This document shows, piece by piece, positions 36,606 through 47,945 of a stretch of 64,000 nt of DNA; position 1 is the first letter of the stretch, and each line of letters starts with the position of its first letter. The stretch comes from Sphingomonadales bacterium (GTDB lineage Bacteria > Pseudomonadota > Alphaproteobacteria > Sphingomonadales > Sphingomonadaceae), in assembly GCA_014763545.1 (NCBI GenBank), contig JACXVD010000014.1, positions 1 to 64,000 on the forward strand, given 5' to 3'. Made by a program: the position numbers and the translations under genes. Below the pieces are notes generated by a model. It was not told the origin of the DNA. It made no database searches and saw nothing but the letters and a program-made list of their open reading frames with translations.

Positions 36606-39600
36606 ATGTCATCGTGGTATGTGCCGGTCCTGGTCGCGATCGCCTATGCGGCGATGCTGTTCTGGATCGCACATGCGGGCGAACGCGCGCCGCTCGCGAG
36701 CTTTACCGATCGGCACAAGCGGGCCGTGTTCGGGCTTTCGCTGGCAGTCTATTGCACCAGCTGGACCTTCTATGGCGCGGTCGCCACGGCGGTCTCCTCC
36801 GGCCTCGGCTTCCTGCCGATCTATCTCGGCCCGATCCTGATGTTCCTGTTCTTCCCGCGCTTTATCGAGCGGGTGCTGCAGGTCGGCAAGGCACAGCATT
36901 CGACCTCGATCGCGGATTTCCTCTCGGCGCGTTACGGCAAGAGCGCATGGGTCGCCGCGCTGGTGACGATCATCGCGCTGTTCGGGGCGCTGCCCTATAT
37001 GGCGCTGCAGCTGAAATCGGTCAGCCAGACGCTGGCGGCGCTGTCGCCGGGCCTGACCGCCTATCTGCACAACGAGGATATCGTGCTGGCCGTTGCTGCG
37101 GCGATGGCGGTGTTTGCCGTGCTGTTCGGCACCGGGCGGCTCGACCTGACGCAGCACAATCGCGGGATGGTGCTGGCAATCGCGGTGGAAGCGGTGGTGA
37201 AGTTCGTGGCCATCGGGGCCGTGGCGGCCTTCGCGCTGGTGCTGCTGATTTCCTCGTCCACCCCGTCCAGCGTCGCGGCCATGGCGAAGAGCGAATTTGC
37301 GCTCGGCCAGGTGGATGCGCGGTTCATCACCATGACCGGCCTCGCGGCGATGGCGATCCTGTGCCTGCCGCGCCAGTTCCACATGCTGGTGGTCGAAGCC
37401 CGCGAAGACAGCCTGCGCGGTTCGATGCGCTGGCTGTTCCCGGTCTATCTGGCGCTGATCTGCGCGGCGGTGGTGCCCGTCTCGCTCGCGGGCCACGCGT
37501 TCCTCGGCGCAGATGCATCGGCGGACATGCTGATGATCAGCCTGCCGCTTGCGCATGACTCGCACGCCCTGGCCCTGCTGACCTTCATCGGTGGCTTTTC
37601 CGCCTCCACCGGGATGATCATCGTTTCCAGCATCGCGCTTTCGAACATGGTCACCAACGATCTGATCGTGCCGGTGTTCTTCCGCGAACGCCTGCGCCAG
37701 CGGGGCGATCGGCATATCGTCGGCCCGGCGCTGATCCTGATCCGGCGCTCGACCATCGTTGCGCTGCTGGCGCTGGCCTATGTCTACATCCGCTCGGTCC
37801 CGGCCGATGCCACGCTGGCCGGGCTGGGGGAAATCGCCTTTGCCGGCGCGGCCCAGTTCGCGCCCGGCCTGCTGCTGGGCTTTGCCTGGCGGCGGGCCAA
37901 TCGCAACGGGATGATCGCCGGGTTGATCGGCGGCTTCCTGGCGTGGCTGCTGTTGCTCGCCGCGCCGGTGGCCGGGCCGGGAACGATCCCGAGCCTGCTG
38001 GGCAGCGACCCGCTCGTCACCGGCACGATCCTCAGCATCGCGATCAATCTGGCGCTGTTCGTGCTGTTCTCGCTGGTCGGCGAGACGACGCTGGCGGACC
38101 GTGTGCAGGCCGTGGCCTTCATCGAACGCAGCCCCTCGCTCGCGTCGCCCGACATGCTGTTCACCCGCGCGCGCGTTGCGGATTTCCGGCTGCTGCTCGA
38201 ACAATTCGTCGGCGAGGAGCGGGCACGGGAATCGCTCAACCAGCTGCGCCTCGAAACCGGGCGGAATTACCGCGACGCCGAAACCGCCGATGCGACGCTG
38301 GTCGACACCAGCGAGCGCATGATCACCGCGATCATCGGCAGTTCCTCGGCCAAGGCGCTGGTGCAGTCGACGCTCGACGGCGACCCGGTCGCGCTTGAAC
38401 AGGTCGTCGCGATGTTCGACGAAACCTCCCAGCGGTTGCAATTCGGCGCCGGGCTGCTGCAGATCGCGATCGAGAACATCGACCAGGGCATTTCGGTGGT
38501 CGACAACGACCTGCGACTGGTGGCTTGGAACCACCGCTATGTCGAAATGTTCGACCTGCCCGACGAGCTGGTCGAAGTCGGGCGGCCGATCGAGGATCTG
38601 CTGCGCTTCAACATGCGGGCGCTGGCATTCCCGGAAGATACGATCGATGCTGCGGTCGAAAAGCGGTTGCAGCATCTCCGGTCGGGCAGCCGCCACAGCA
38701 CCGAGCGGGTACTGTCCGACGGGCGTGTGCTGCGCGTGCTGGGCAATGCCGCGCCCAATGGCGGCTATGTCACCAGCTACACCGACATCACCGCCGACCG
38801 CGTGGCCGAACAGGCGCTGGAGGCCAAGGTTTACGAACGCACGCAGCAGCTGGTCGAAGCGAATGCCGCGCTGGAGGCTGCGACCCGTTCCAAGACGCGC
38901 TTCCTCGCGGCGGCCAGCCACGACCTTGTGCAGCCGATGAATGCCGCGCGGCTGTTCGCCAGCGCATTGGGAGAGGAGGTCGATCCCGGCCGCCCGCGCG
39001 AAAAGAAGCTGCTCGACCAGATCGACCGCTCGATCCGCACCGCCGACCGCCTGCTGCGCGCCCTGCTCGACATTTCGCGGCTCGACGGCGGCAAGGTCGA
39101 GATCAACGCCACGCGCTTCTCGCTCGACCAGGCGTTCGCCGAAATCGCCAATGAATTCGAGGTGCAAGCCCGTGCGAAGGGGCTGCGCCTGGTGGTCCAG
39201 CCGTCGGGGCTGTGGCTGGAAACCGATCGCGGCCTGTTCGTATCGGTGCTGCAGAACCTGGTGACCAATGCCCTGCGCTATTCCGACAGCGGCAAGGTGC
39301 TCGTTGGGGCCAAGCGCCGCCGGGGCATGGCGCAGATCTTCGTCGCGGATCAGGGGCGCGGCATCTGCAAGGCGGATTTGCACCGCATCTTCGAGGAATT
39401 CACCCGGCTGGACCGGTCGAGCGAGGAGGACGGGCTGGGGCTCGGCCTCGCGATCGTGCGCCGCATTGCGACCATGCTGGGCAGCGATGTGCGGGTCCAG
39501 TCGGAGCCGGGCAAGGGCAGTTGCTTTTCCTTCCGCATGCCCACGGTTGCCCCTGGCCGACCGGCAGTCGAACTCGGGGAGAAGCATCGCCCAGCGGCAC

Positions 39601-39959
39601 CGTCCGCGGGCGCCACGATCCTTTGCGTGGACAACGACCCGCACGGGCGCGAGGCTCTGGTGGCGCTGCTCTCGCGCTGGCAATTCGATGTGATCGGTGT
39701 GGGGCACCCGGATGCCGTGCCCGACGGCGTACTGCCCGAACTGCTGGTGATGGATTACCGGCTGGATGATGGGCTGACCGGCGATGTTGCGAGCGCCCAG
39801 CTGGCAACGAGATTCGGCAGCCTGCCGCCGGTCATCCTGCTGACGGCAGAGGATACCGAGGAAACCCAGCAGGCCGCGTTGAAGATCGGTGCCCATCGCC
39901 AGATCAAGCCGGCCAACCCGGCGACCTTGCGCGCGTTGATCAATTCGTTGCTGAGCTGA
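36606..39959 (+). CDS. CrbS-like hybrid histidine kinase with SLC5 transporter domain
   Basis: A 1117-residue membrane sensor. Residues 1 to about 500 form a sodium-symporter-like domain of some 13 helices. After a linker come a PAS domain (IENIDQGISVVDNDLRLVAW, about 625), HisKA with the phospho-acceptor His772 in AASHDLVQPMNA, HATPase (QNLVTNALRYS, GLGLAIVRRIA), and a C-terminal receiver with Asp1050 in VMDYRLDDG. This is the CrbS/MxtR architecture that controls acetate metabolism through CrbR/ErdR. It is convergent with the matching response regulator and acs, supporting that role. Confidence 0.93.
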   Translation: MSSWYVPVLVAIAYAAMLFWIAHAGERAPLASFTDRHKRAVFGLSLAVYCTSWTFYGAVATAVSSGLGFLPIYLGPILMFLFFPRFIERVLQVGKAQHSTSIADFLSARYGKSAWVAALVTIIALFGALPYMALQLKSVSQTLAALSPGLTAYLHNEDIVLAVAAAMAVFAVLFGTGRLDLTQHNRGMVLAIAVEAVVKFVAIGAVAAFALVLLISSSTPSSVAAMAKSEFALGQVDARFITMTGLAAMAILCLPRQFHMLVVEAREDSLRGSMRWLFPVYLALICAAVVPVSLAGHAFLGADASADMLMISLPLAHDSHALALLTFIGGFSASTGMIIVSSIALSNMVTNDLIVPVFFRERLRQRGDRHIVGPALILIRRSTIVALLALAYVYIRSVPADATLAGLGEIAFAGAAQFAPGLLLGFAWRRANRNGMIAGLIGGFLAWLLLLAAPVAGPGTIPSLLGSDPLVTGTILSIAINLALFVLFSLVGETTLADRVQAVAFIERSPSLASPDMLFTRARVADFRLLLEQFVGEERARESLNQLRLETGRNYRDAETADATLVDTSERMITAIIGSSSAKALVQSTLDGDPVALEQVVAMFDETSQRLQFGAGLLQIAIENIDQGISVVDNDLRLVAWNHRYVEMFDLPDELVEVGRPIEDLLRFNMRALAFPEDTIDAAVEKRLQHLRSGSRHSTERVLSDGRVLRVLGNAAPNGGYVTSYTDITADRVAEQALEAKVYERTQQLVEANAALEAATRSKTRFLAAASHDLVQPMNAARLFASALGEEVDPGRPREKKLLDQIDRSIRTADRLLRALLDISRLDGGKVEINATRFSLDQAFAEIANEFEVQARAKGLRLVVQPSGLWLETDRGLFVSVLQNLVTNALRYSDSGKVLVGAKRRRGMAQIFVADQGRGICKADLHRIFEEFTRLDRSSEEDGLGLGLAIVRRIATMLGSDVRVQSEPGKGSCFSFRMPTVAPGRPAVELGEKHRPAAPSAGATILCVDNDPHGREALVALLSRWQFDVIGVGHPDAVPDGVLPELLVMDYRLDDGLTGDVASAQLATRFGSLPPVILLTAEDTEETQQAALKIGAHRQIKPANPATLRALINSLLS

Positions 39960-39969
39960 CGCCCGGCTT

Positions 39970-40605
39970 TCAGAGCGATTGTTGCGGCGCGTCGAGCTGC
40001 TTCGCGACCAGCACGGCCTGGGTCCGGTTGATCACTCCCAGGCGGCGGAAGATCGCGGTGATATGCGCCTTCACCGTCGCTTCGCTGATGGTCATTTCAT
40101 AGGCGATCTGCTTGTTCAGCATGCCTTCCGCCAGATATTGCAGGATCCGCGTCTGGGTGGGCGTCAGCGTCGCCAGCCGCGCGATCTGGTCGTCGGTTTC
40201 GCTATCTTCGTCCTCGTCGATCCGCGGGAACCACAATTCGCCTTCGCTGACCTGCGCCAGCGCTTCGCTCATCTGTTCGAGCGAGGCAGTCTTGGAGATG
40301 AACGCCGAGGCGCCGAGTTCACGTGCGCCCCGCAGGATCCGCTGGTCTTCGCTGGCGGAGATGATCACCACCGGCACGGCGGGGAATTTCTTGCGCAGAT
40401 CCATCAGCGGGCCAAGCCCGGCGCTGTCCGACATATGCAGATCGAGCGTGACCAGTTCCACGCCGCCCTGTTCCACCTCGCGATGGGCGGCACCGGCATC
40501 CGATACTTCGACGATGTCGTGATGCGGCCACACGCTTTCCACCGATGCGCGCACGGCGGCGCGCATCAGCGGGTGGTCGTCGGCGATGACGATCCGGCGT
40601 GCCAT
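39970..40605 (-). CDS. CrbR/ErdR-like LuxR-family response regulator
   Basis: A 211-residue response regulator. The receiver has the acidic pair (IADDHP), phospho-acceptor Asp55 in TLDLHMSD, and Lys in FISKTAS. The C-terminal LuxR/NarL helix-turn-helix is LTPTQTRILQYLAEGMLNKQIAYEM and ISEATVKAHITAIFRRLGV, spanning about 143-195. It follows acs by three bases in one operon, and its probable kinase is the convergent hybrid protein. By analogy with CrbSR it should activate acs and the symporter, possibly at the GAC-N4-GTC sites. Confidence 0.92.
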   Translation of the reverse strand: MARRIVIADDHPLMRAAVRASVESVWPHHDIVEVSDAGAAHREVEQGGVELVTLDLHMSDSAGLGPLMDLRKKFPAVPVVIISASEDQRILRGARELGASAFISKTASLEQMSEALAQVSEGELWFPRIDEDEDSETDDQIARLATLTPTQTRILQYLAEGMLNKQIAYEMTISEATVKAHITAIFRRLGVINRTQAVLVAKQLDAPQQSL

Positions 40606-40608
40606 CGG

Positions 40609-42561
<1,953 letters not shown>

Positions 42562-42658
42562 GGCATGCACTCTCCGTTGGCTACTCGCGCACGGGTACAG
42601 CAACACGCCCCCTGCGCCTTTGGGCGGATCATAGGCCAAGGCGAAGTAAAGCACCTTT

Positions 42659-42670
42659 CGACCTTAGTCG
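42659..42670. promoter_or_regulatory. GAC-N4-GTC palindrome between acs and porin genes
   Basis: CGACCTTAGTCG is a palindrome with 4-base arms and a CTTA centre. It lies 98 bases before the acs start and 85 before the porin start, so one site could serve both divergent genes. Confidence 0.5.
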
Positions 42671-42754
42671 TATAGACCTTTCTCCAAGTGGCGAGGCCGC
42701 CTTTCGCTTGCGAACCTTGCGGCGGTAACAACACCCGAACGGGGAGGGGATCAG

Positions 42755-44167
42755 ATGAAACAGGCCAACAAGAAGGCGTGGCAACGCCGTGCCATGGCTG
42801 CGCTTCTGGCTGCCAGTGCGATGGTGCCGGCAAGCGTCCAGGCGAAAGACACCGGCGAGCAGGATCGCTGGGCGGCGATCGAGGCGCGGCTCGACAAGAT
42901 CGAGGCGCGTATCGACGGCATCGAACAACGCGTGGAAACCGGCCAGGCAACCCAGCAGGACATCGCCACCGCCCGCGAAATTCGCGGCGTGGTTGCCGAC
43001 ACCCGCGCCGAAACGCAGGCAGTTTCCGCCAAGACGGATTCGCTCGAACAGCGGGTTGCCGCCGTCGAGAAGAAGACGCCCGGCAGCGGCTTCAACGTGG
43101 GTTCGACCAATATATCGATCGGCGGCTATGTGAAGCTCGACGCGATCAGCGAGCGCACCAGCGGCGGCCAGCTGGCCGGCAATGCGATCACCCGCGACTT
43201 CCTGCTGCCCAGCACCATTCCGGTCGGCGGTACCGCCTCGGGCTGGGATACCGATTTCAACGCGCGCCAGAGCCGCATTATCATCAAGACGTCCACCCCG
43301 GTGGGCGACAAGGCCGTCGGCACGCTGCTCGAGATGGACTTCATGGTGACCGACGGCGGCGACGAGCGGGTGTCGAATTCCTACACTCCGCGTATGCGCC
43401 AGGCATACATCACCTATGACGGCTGGCTGTTCGGCCAGGCATGGTCGACGTTCCAGAATGTCGGCGCCTTGCCCGACAGCCTCGACTTCGTCGGCACCAT
43501 GCCGGGCACGGTGTTCGTGCGCCAGCCGATGATCCGCTATGCCAAGAACGGCTTCTCGGTGGCGGTCGAACAGCCTGAAACGACCATCACCACCGCGACC
43601 GGCGGGCGCATCCTGCCGGGCGACGATTCGATGCCCGATGTCGTGGTCCGCTACGACAAATCCGGCCTCGCGATCGCCGGTATCGTGCGCCAGCTGCATG
43701 CCTCCAGCCTGGTCCTTCCCACCGGGTCGGACAGCGCCTTCGGCTATGGCGTCAGCATCTCGGGCAAGGTGCCGCTGGGCGAAAGCAGCGACTTCCGCTT
43801 CATGGGCACGGTCGGCCAGGGTCTCGGCCGCTATCTCGGCGCGAACATCGTCAACGATGCCGCGATCGACGCCAATGGCAAGCTGGACCCGATCACCACC
43901 TATTCCGGCTTTGCCGCCTTCCAGCACAAGTGGAGCCCGAAACTGCGCTCGACCCTTGCGGGCAGCTATTTCAAGGCGGATAACCCGATTCTGTTCACGG
44001 GCACCAGCCCGACCGATACGGTGTGGAATGCGCTGGCAAATATCATCTATTCGCCGGTTCCCAAGCTCGATGTCGGCATCGAATACATGTATGCCGAACG
44101 CGAGAACGAAGCTGGACTCAGCGGCAATCTGCAGAAGGTGCAGGTATCCGCGAAGTACAGCTTCTGA
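42755..44167 (+). CDS. DcaP-like trimeric outer-membrane porin
   Basis: A 470-residue porin. After a signal peptide (cleavage near VQAKD) comes a coiled coil with ARLDKIEARIDGIEQRVE and TDSLEQRVAAVEKK heptads (about 40-110), then a 16-strand-like barrel starting at ISIGGYVKLD and ending in Phe (SAKYSF). Such porins of the DcaP family admit dicarboxylates and other anions. Its position divergent from acs and before prpE suggests entry of short-chain acids or esters. Confidence 0.88.
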   Translation: MKQANKKAWQRRAMAALLAASAMVPASVQAKDTGEQDRWAAIEARLDKIEARIDGIEQRVETGQATQQDIATAREIRGVVADTRAETQAVSAKTDSLEQRVAAVEKKTPGSGFNVGSTNISIGGYVKLDAISERTSGGQLAGNAITRDFLLPSTIPVGGTASGWDTDFNARQSRIIIKTSTPVGDKAVGTLLEMDFMVTDGGDERVSNSYTPRMRQAYITYDGWLFGQAWSTFQNVGALPDSLDFVGTMPGTVFVRQPMIRYAKNGFSVAVEQPETTITTATGGRILPGDDSMPDVVVRYDKSGLAIAGIVRQLHASSLVLPTGSDSAFGYGVSISGKVPLGESSDFRFMGTVGQGLGRYLGANIVNDAAIDANGKLDPITTYSGFAAFQHKWSPKLRSTLAGSYFKADNPILFTGTSPTDTVWNALANIIYSPVPKLDVGIEYMYAERENEAGLSGNLQKVQVSAKYSF

Positions 44168-44198
44168 TCCCGCGAGGGATCGTACAACCCGAAGACTT

Positions 44199-44227
44199 GG
44201 GCGGCCTGCTTCGCGGGCCGCCCCTTT
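44199..44227 (+). terminator. Terminator between porin gene and prpE
   Basis: GGGCGGCC (44199-44206) pairs with GGCCGCCC (44216-44223) around a 9-base loop, then CTTT. It lies 32 bases after the porin stop. The short T run makes it moderate; prpE may still be reached by readthrough. Confidence 0.65.
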
Positions 44228-44246
44228 GCACGATGGAGACCGGTAA

Positions 44247-46118
44247 ATGGGCTATGCGGAAGTGATGGCGGCGGCGGGTGCCGATCCCGAAGGCTTCTGG
44301 CTCGAAGCGGCCCGTGGGCTGGACTGGGATCGCTTCCCGGCAGCCGCGCATGACGCGGCGAGCGACCGGTGGTTTCCCGATGGCATGCTCAATACTTGTT
44401 ACAACGCGGTCGACCGCCATGTCGCCGCGGGGCGGGGCGATGCTCCCGCGCTGATCTACGAAAGCCCGATCACCGGGCGCGCCGCGCAATACAGCTTCGC
44501 CGAATTGCAGGATCATGTTGCCCGCACCGCCGGGATGATCGCTGCGACCGGGGTGGGCAAGGGCGACCGGGTGGTGATCTACATGCCGATGGTGCCCGAA
44601 GCGGTCTTCGCCATGCTCGCCTGTGCGCGGATCGGCGCGGTGCATTCGGTGGTGTTCGGCGGTTTCGCCGCGCCGGAACTCGCCAAGCGGATCGACGATT
44701 GCCAGCCGGCGCTGGTCATGTCGGCCAGCTGCGGCTTCGAGCCGGGGCGGACGATCGCCTACAAGCCCCTGCTGGACGAAGCGCTGCACATCGCCCACCA
44801 CAAACCCGCTGCCGCCATCATCCTCCAGCGCGAGGAGCTGCGCGCCGATATGGTCGCGGGGCGCGATATCGACTGGGCCGAAGCCGTTGCCGCTGCTGCG
44901 CCTGCCGCATGCGTCAGCGTTGCCGCGAGCGATCCGCTCTACATCCTCTACACCTCGGGCACGACCGGCGTGCCCAAGGGCGTGGTGCGCGACAATGGCG
45001 GCCATGCCACGGTGCTGCACTGGTCGATGGACACGATTTACGGCGTCGAGCCAGGCGACACCTATTGGGCAGCGTCGGACATCGGCTGGGTCGTGGGGCA
45101 CAGCTATATCGTCTATGGGCCGCTGCTGAAGGGCTGCGCCACGATCGTGTTCGAAGGCAAGCCGGTCGGCACGCCCGATGCCGGGATCTTCTGGCGGCTG
45201 GTGGACCGGCATGCGGTGAAGGTGCTGTTCACCGCGCCCACCGCGATCCGCGCGATCCGCCGGGCGGACCCCGACGGAGCCTTTATCGACGAGGCCTCGC
45301 TGGCCTCGCTGCAGGCGCTGTTCCTCGCCGGCGAGCGGGCCGATCCCGACACGCTGCTGTGGATCGCGGGCAAGCTCGATCGCCCGGTGATCGATCACTG
45401 GTGGCAGACCGAGCTGGGCTGGCCGGCCATCGCGACCTGCTTCGGGCTGGGCGAAACCGGCATCCGCGCAGGCAGCGCGGGCCATGCCGTGCCCGGCTAT
45501 CGCTTCAAGGTGAAGGGTGACGACGGCGGCGATCTCGCCCCCGGCACCGTGGGCAATCTGCTGATCGAACAGCCGCTGCCGCCCGGTGCGTTCCGCCAGC
45601 TGTGGAACAATCCCGAACGTTTCGCCGCCGGTTTCGTGGACTTCCCCGGGCATTACACCACCGGCGATGCGGGGATGATCGACGCCGACGGGTTCATCCA
45701 TATCATGGGCCGCACCGACGATATCATCAACGTCGCCGGGCACCGCCTGTCGACCGGGCAGATGGAAGAGGTGGTGGCCAACCATCCGCAAGTCGTCGAA
45801 TGCGCGGTGATCGGCGCGGCGGACGAGCTGAAGGGCGAAATGCCCGTGGCCTTCGTGGTGACCCGCCCCGGCTGCGAGGCGCTGGACGATCTGCGCCGCG
45901 AGCTGGTCGCCTCGATCCGTGGCGACATCGGTCCGATCGCCTCGCCGCGCACGATCCACGTGGTGGACGGCCTGCCCAAGACGCGTTCGGGCAAGATCCT
46001 GCGCAACCTGCTGCGCGATATCGTCAACGGCGCCAATATCGTGGTGCCGCAGACGATCGAGGATCCCGGCGTGATCGCCGCGATCAGCGAGCTCGCCGCG
46101 CCGCAGCCCGCCGCCTGA
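44247..46118 (+). CDS. prpE: Propionyl-CoA synthetase (PrpE-like)
   Basis: A 623-residue acyl-CoA synthetase close to PrpE/ACSS3. The AMP-binding motif is YILYTSGTTGVPKGVVRD; the Asp-Asn-Gly-Gly-His segment after it is characteristic of propionyl-CoA synthetases rather than Acs. WWQTELGWPAIATCF, HYTTGDAGMIDADGFIHIM and the C-terminal [16 protein letters not shown] with catalytic Lys follow. It would activate propionate or acetate imported by the neighbouring genes. Confidence 0.88.
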   Translation: MGYAEVMAAAGADPEGFWLEAARGLDWDRFPAAAHDAASDRWFPDGMLNTCYNAVDRHVAAGRGDAPALIYESPITGRAAQYSFAELQDHVARTAGMIAATGVGKGDRVVIYMPMVPEAVFAMLACARIGAVHSVVFGGFAAPELAKRIDDCQPALVMSASCGFEPGRTIAYKPLLDEALHIAHHKPAAAIILQREELRADMVAGRDIDWAEAVAAAAPAACVSVAASDPLYILYTSGTTGVPKGVVRDNGGHATVLHWSMDTIYGVEPGDTYWAASDIGWVVGHSYIVYGPLLKGCATIVFEGKPVGTPDAGIFWRLVDRHAVKVLFTAPTAIRAIRRADPDGAFIDEASLASLQALFLAGERADPDTLLWIAGKLDRPVIDHWWQTELGWPAIATCFGLGETGIRAGSAGHAVPGYRFKVKGDDGGDLAPGTVGNLLIEQPLPPGAFRQLWNNPERFAAGFVDFPGHYTTGDAGMIDADGFIHIMGRTDDIINVAGHRLSTGQMEEVVANHPQVVECAVIGAADELKGEMPVAFVVTRPGCEALDDLRRELVASIRGDIGPIASPRTIHVVDGLPKTRSGKILRNLLRDIVNGANIVVPQTIEDPGVIAAISELAAPQPAA

Positions 46119-46130
46119 CGGCAGGCGTCA
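46116..46130. other. Hairpin joining the prpE and GST stop codons
   Basis: TGACG (46116-46120) and CGTCA (46126-46130) form a short stem around GCAGG. The arms include the two convergent stops. It shares GGCGTCAGTCG with the hairpin at 17166-17190. Confidence 0.35.
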
Positions 46131-46790
46131 GTCGCGGTCGGGCGCGCCCAGCGGGAAGTAGCGGCGATAGGCGCGCGCGTCGTCGACGCAGCGCGCCACC
46201 GCCGGCAGCGCGAGCAGCTCCGCCCGCAGCGCCGCGACGCGCGGGCATGCGGCCGGAATGCGCTCGATCCAGTCGGCGTAGAACAGCGATGGTGCCGCAG
46301 CGCAGCTCACCAGGCTGACATGCGGCGGCAGCGCATTCGACGACAGCCAGTGTTCGAGCCAGGCGTAGCTGCGTAGCAGCCCGTCCTTGCCCGCCTGCAC
46401 CTGCGCGGGATCGGGCGCCTCGGCGTCGGCGATATAGGCGTTCACCACCAGCTGGCCGACATTCATCACGTAATTGTCGAACACCCGGTCCATCATCCGC
46501 GTTACCGCCGCCTGCTGCGCATCGGCCGGGATCAGCGGAGCATCGCCGGGGTGCCGGGCTGCCAGATATTCGATGATCGCCGTGGCTTCGAAGATCGTTG
46601 TTTCGCCGTCGACCAGGATCGGGAACTTCCCCGCCGGATGGGCTGCCTTGACGAATGCGTTGTTCGCCGCGCTCCCATCCGCCGATGGATCGACGTCGCG
46701 AAACGCGAACTCGGTGCCATTCGCATAGAGCGCGATCAGCGCCTTCCACGTATAGGAGGAGAAGCGGTGGCCATAGAGTTGCAGCATCAC
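46128..46790 (-). CDS. Glutathione S-transferase family protein
   Basis: A 220-residue GST. The N-terminal domain has LYGHRFSSYTWKALIAL with Ser/Tyr near the active site, KFPILVDGETTIFEATAIIEYLA with the cis-Pro and Glu/Ala glutathione-binding pair. The C-terminal domain is helical. It overlaps the upstream reductase-like gene by four bases and is the last of seven same-strand accessory genes. Confidence 0.88.
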   Translation of the reverse strand: MMLQLYGHRFSSYTWKALIALYANGTEFAFRDVDPSADGSAANNAFVKAAHPAGKFPILVDGETTIFEATAIIEYLAARHPGDAPLIPADAQQAAVTRMMDRVFDNYVMNVGQLVVNAYIADAEAPDPAQVQAGKDGLLRSYAWLEHWLSSNALPPHVSLVSCAAAPSLFYADWIERIPAACPRVAALRAELLALPAVARCVDDARAYRRYFPLGAPDRD

Positions 46791-47461
46791 CAGGTCCCCT
46801 GCTCGATGCGCTTGCGGCGGGCGATTTCGCGCTCGCTTTCGATCGGGATCGGTCCTTCGGGCGGGTAGGGCGGCAGGCTGCCACCGGGTTCGTAGGTCGC
46901 GATGACAGTGCCCTTGTCGGTGACCGAATGGTCCACCATGCGCAGCCGGTCGACCGGGGTGCCGTCACCGAACAGCCGCTTTCCGTGGCCCAGCGTGACC
47001 GGATAGGTCATCAGGATCAGCCGGTCGATCAGGCCCGCGGCCAGCAGCGCGGGGGAGATCGTGCTCGAACCCTGGATCACCAGATCGGGGCCGTCGCTCG
47101 CCTTGAGTTTCGCGACATCCTCGATCTGTGACAGGCGGTGGCTGTTCTGCCATTCGAGCGGCTTGTCGCCGCGGGTCAGGACATATTTCGCCGCCCGGTC
47201 GAACGCTTCGCCCATCGGCTTGTTGTCGCCTTCGGCATAGGGCCAGTAGGCGGCGAAAATGTCGTAGGTCCGGCGGCCGAGCAGCAGGTCGTATTCGCCG
47301 GAAAACAATTTGCCGAGCGTGGCGCCGACCCCTTCGTCCCACAGCTTGAACACCCAGCCGCCCTGGTCGAAACCGCCGGTCGGGTCTTCGGTCGGGCCGC
47401 CGGGCGCCTGGATGATCCCGTCGAGCGAGATGAACACCCCGCCGGTGATCTTGCGCGCCAT
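46787..47461 (-). CDS. Dihydrofolate reductase/RibD C-terminal family protein
   Basis: A 224-residue NADPH-dependent reductase of the RibD C-terminal superfamily. ITGGVFISLDGIIQAPGG and LLLGRRTYDIFAAYWP form the nucleotide and substrate region; LVIQGSSTISPALLAAGLID is the second nucleotide-binding loop. Similar stand-alone proteins (YyaP/YwjB-like) have no known substrate and are often beside glyoxalase-like genes, as here. It follows the PhnB-like gene by three bases. Confidence 0.85.
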   Translation of the reverse strand: MARKITGGVFISLDGIIQAPGGPTEDPTGGFDQGGWVFKLWDEGVGATLGKLFSGEYDLLLGRRTYDIFAAYWPYAEGDNKPMGEAFDRAAKYVLTRGDKPLEWQNSHRLSQIEDVAKLKASDGPDLVIQGSSTISPALLAAGLIDRLILMTYPVTLGHGKRLFGDGTPVDRLRMVDHSVTDKGTVIATYEPGGSLPPYPPEGPIPIESEREIARRKRIEQGTW

Positions 47462-47464
47462 CGC

Positions 47465-47944
47465 TCAGCCTCCCGTACGCGCGGCGTCGATTGCGGCGAC
47501 GTCGATCTTGCGCATGGTCATCATCGCTTCGAAGGCGCGCCCCGCTTCTTCGCCTCCGGCCTTCTGCGAATCGAGCAGCGTGCGCGGGGTGATCTGCCAG
47601 TTGAAACCCCACTTGTCCTTGCACCAGCCGCAGGCGCTTTCCTGCCCGCCATTGCCGACGATCGCGTCCCAATAGCGGTCGGTCTCCGCCTGGTCCTCGG
47701 TCACGATCATGAAACTGACGCTCTCGTTGGGCTTGAACAGGTCGCCGCCGTTGAGGCCGCTAAAGCTGCGCCCGAGCACGGTGAATTCGACCGTCAGCGC
47801 GTCGCCCTGCTTGCCGCCGGGAAAATCGGTCGGGGCGCGGAACACGTCGCCGACGGCGCTGTCGGGGAATGTGGCGGCATAGAAGCGTGCGGCATCTTCC
47901 GCGCAGCCGTCGAACCACAGGACGGTCGTCATCTTGTCGCTCAT
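47465..47944 (-). CDS. PhnB/3-dmu-9-type VOC protein
   Basis: A 159-residue VOC-fold protein of the PhnB/3-demethylubiquinone group. VLWFDGCAEDAARFYAATFP at the N-terminus and CGWCKDKWGFNWQITPRTL near residue 115 are typical. These are small dimeric proteins, not true methyltransferases despite older names. Next gene starts one base upstream, so it is coupled to the double-VOC protein. Substrate unknown. Confidence 0.87.
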   Translation of the reverse strand: MSDKMTTVLWFDGCAEDAARFYAATFPDSAVGDVFRAPTDFPGGKQGDALTVEFTVLGRSFSGLNGGDLFKPNESVSFMIVTEDQAETDRYWDAIVGNGGQESACGWCKDKWGFNWQITPRTLLDSQKAGGEEAGRAFEAMMTMRKIDVAAIDAARTGG

Positions 47945-47945
47945 C

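Noticed and set aside
36609-39896. Minus-strand frame of 1095 codons
   Set aside because: Exact antisense shadow of the hybrid kinase, with low-complexity Arg/Gln/His composition.
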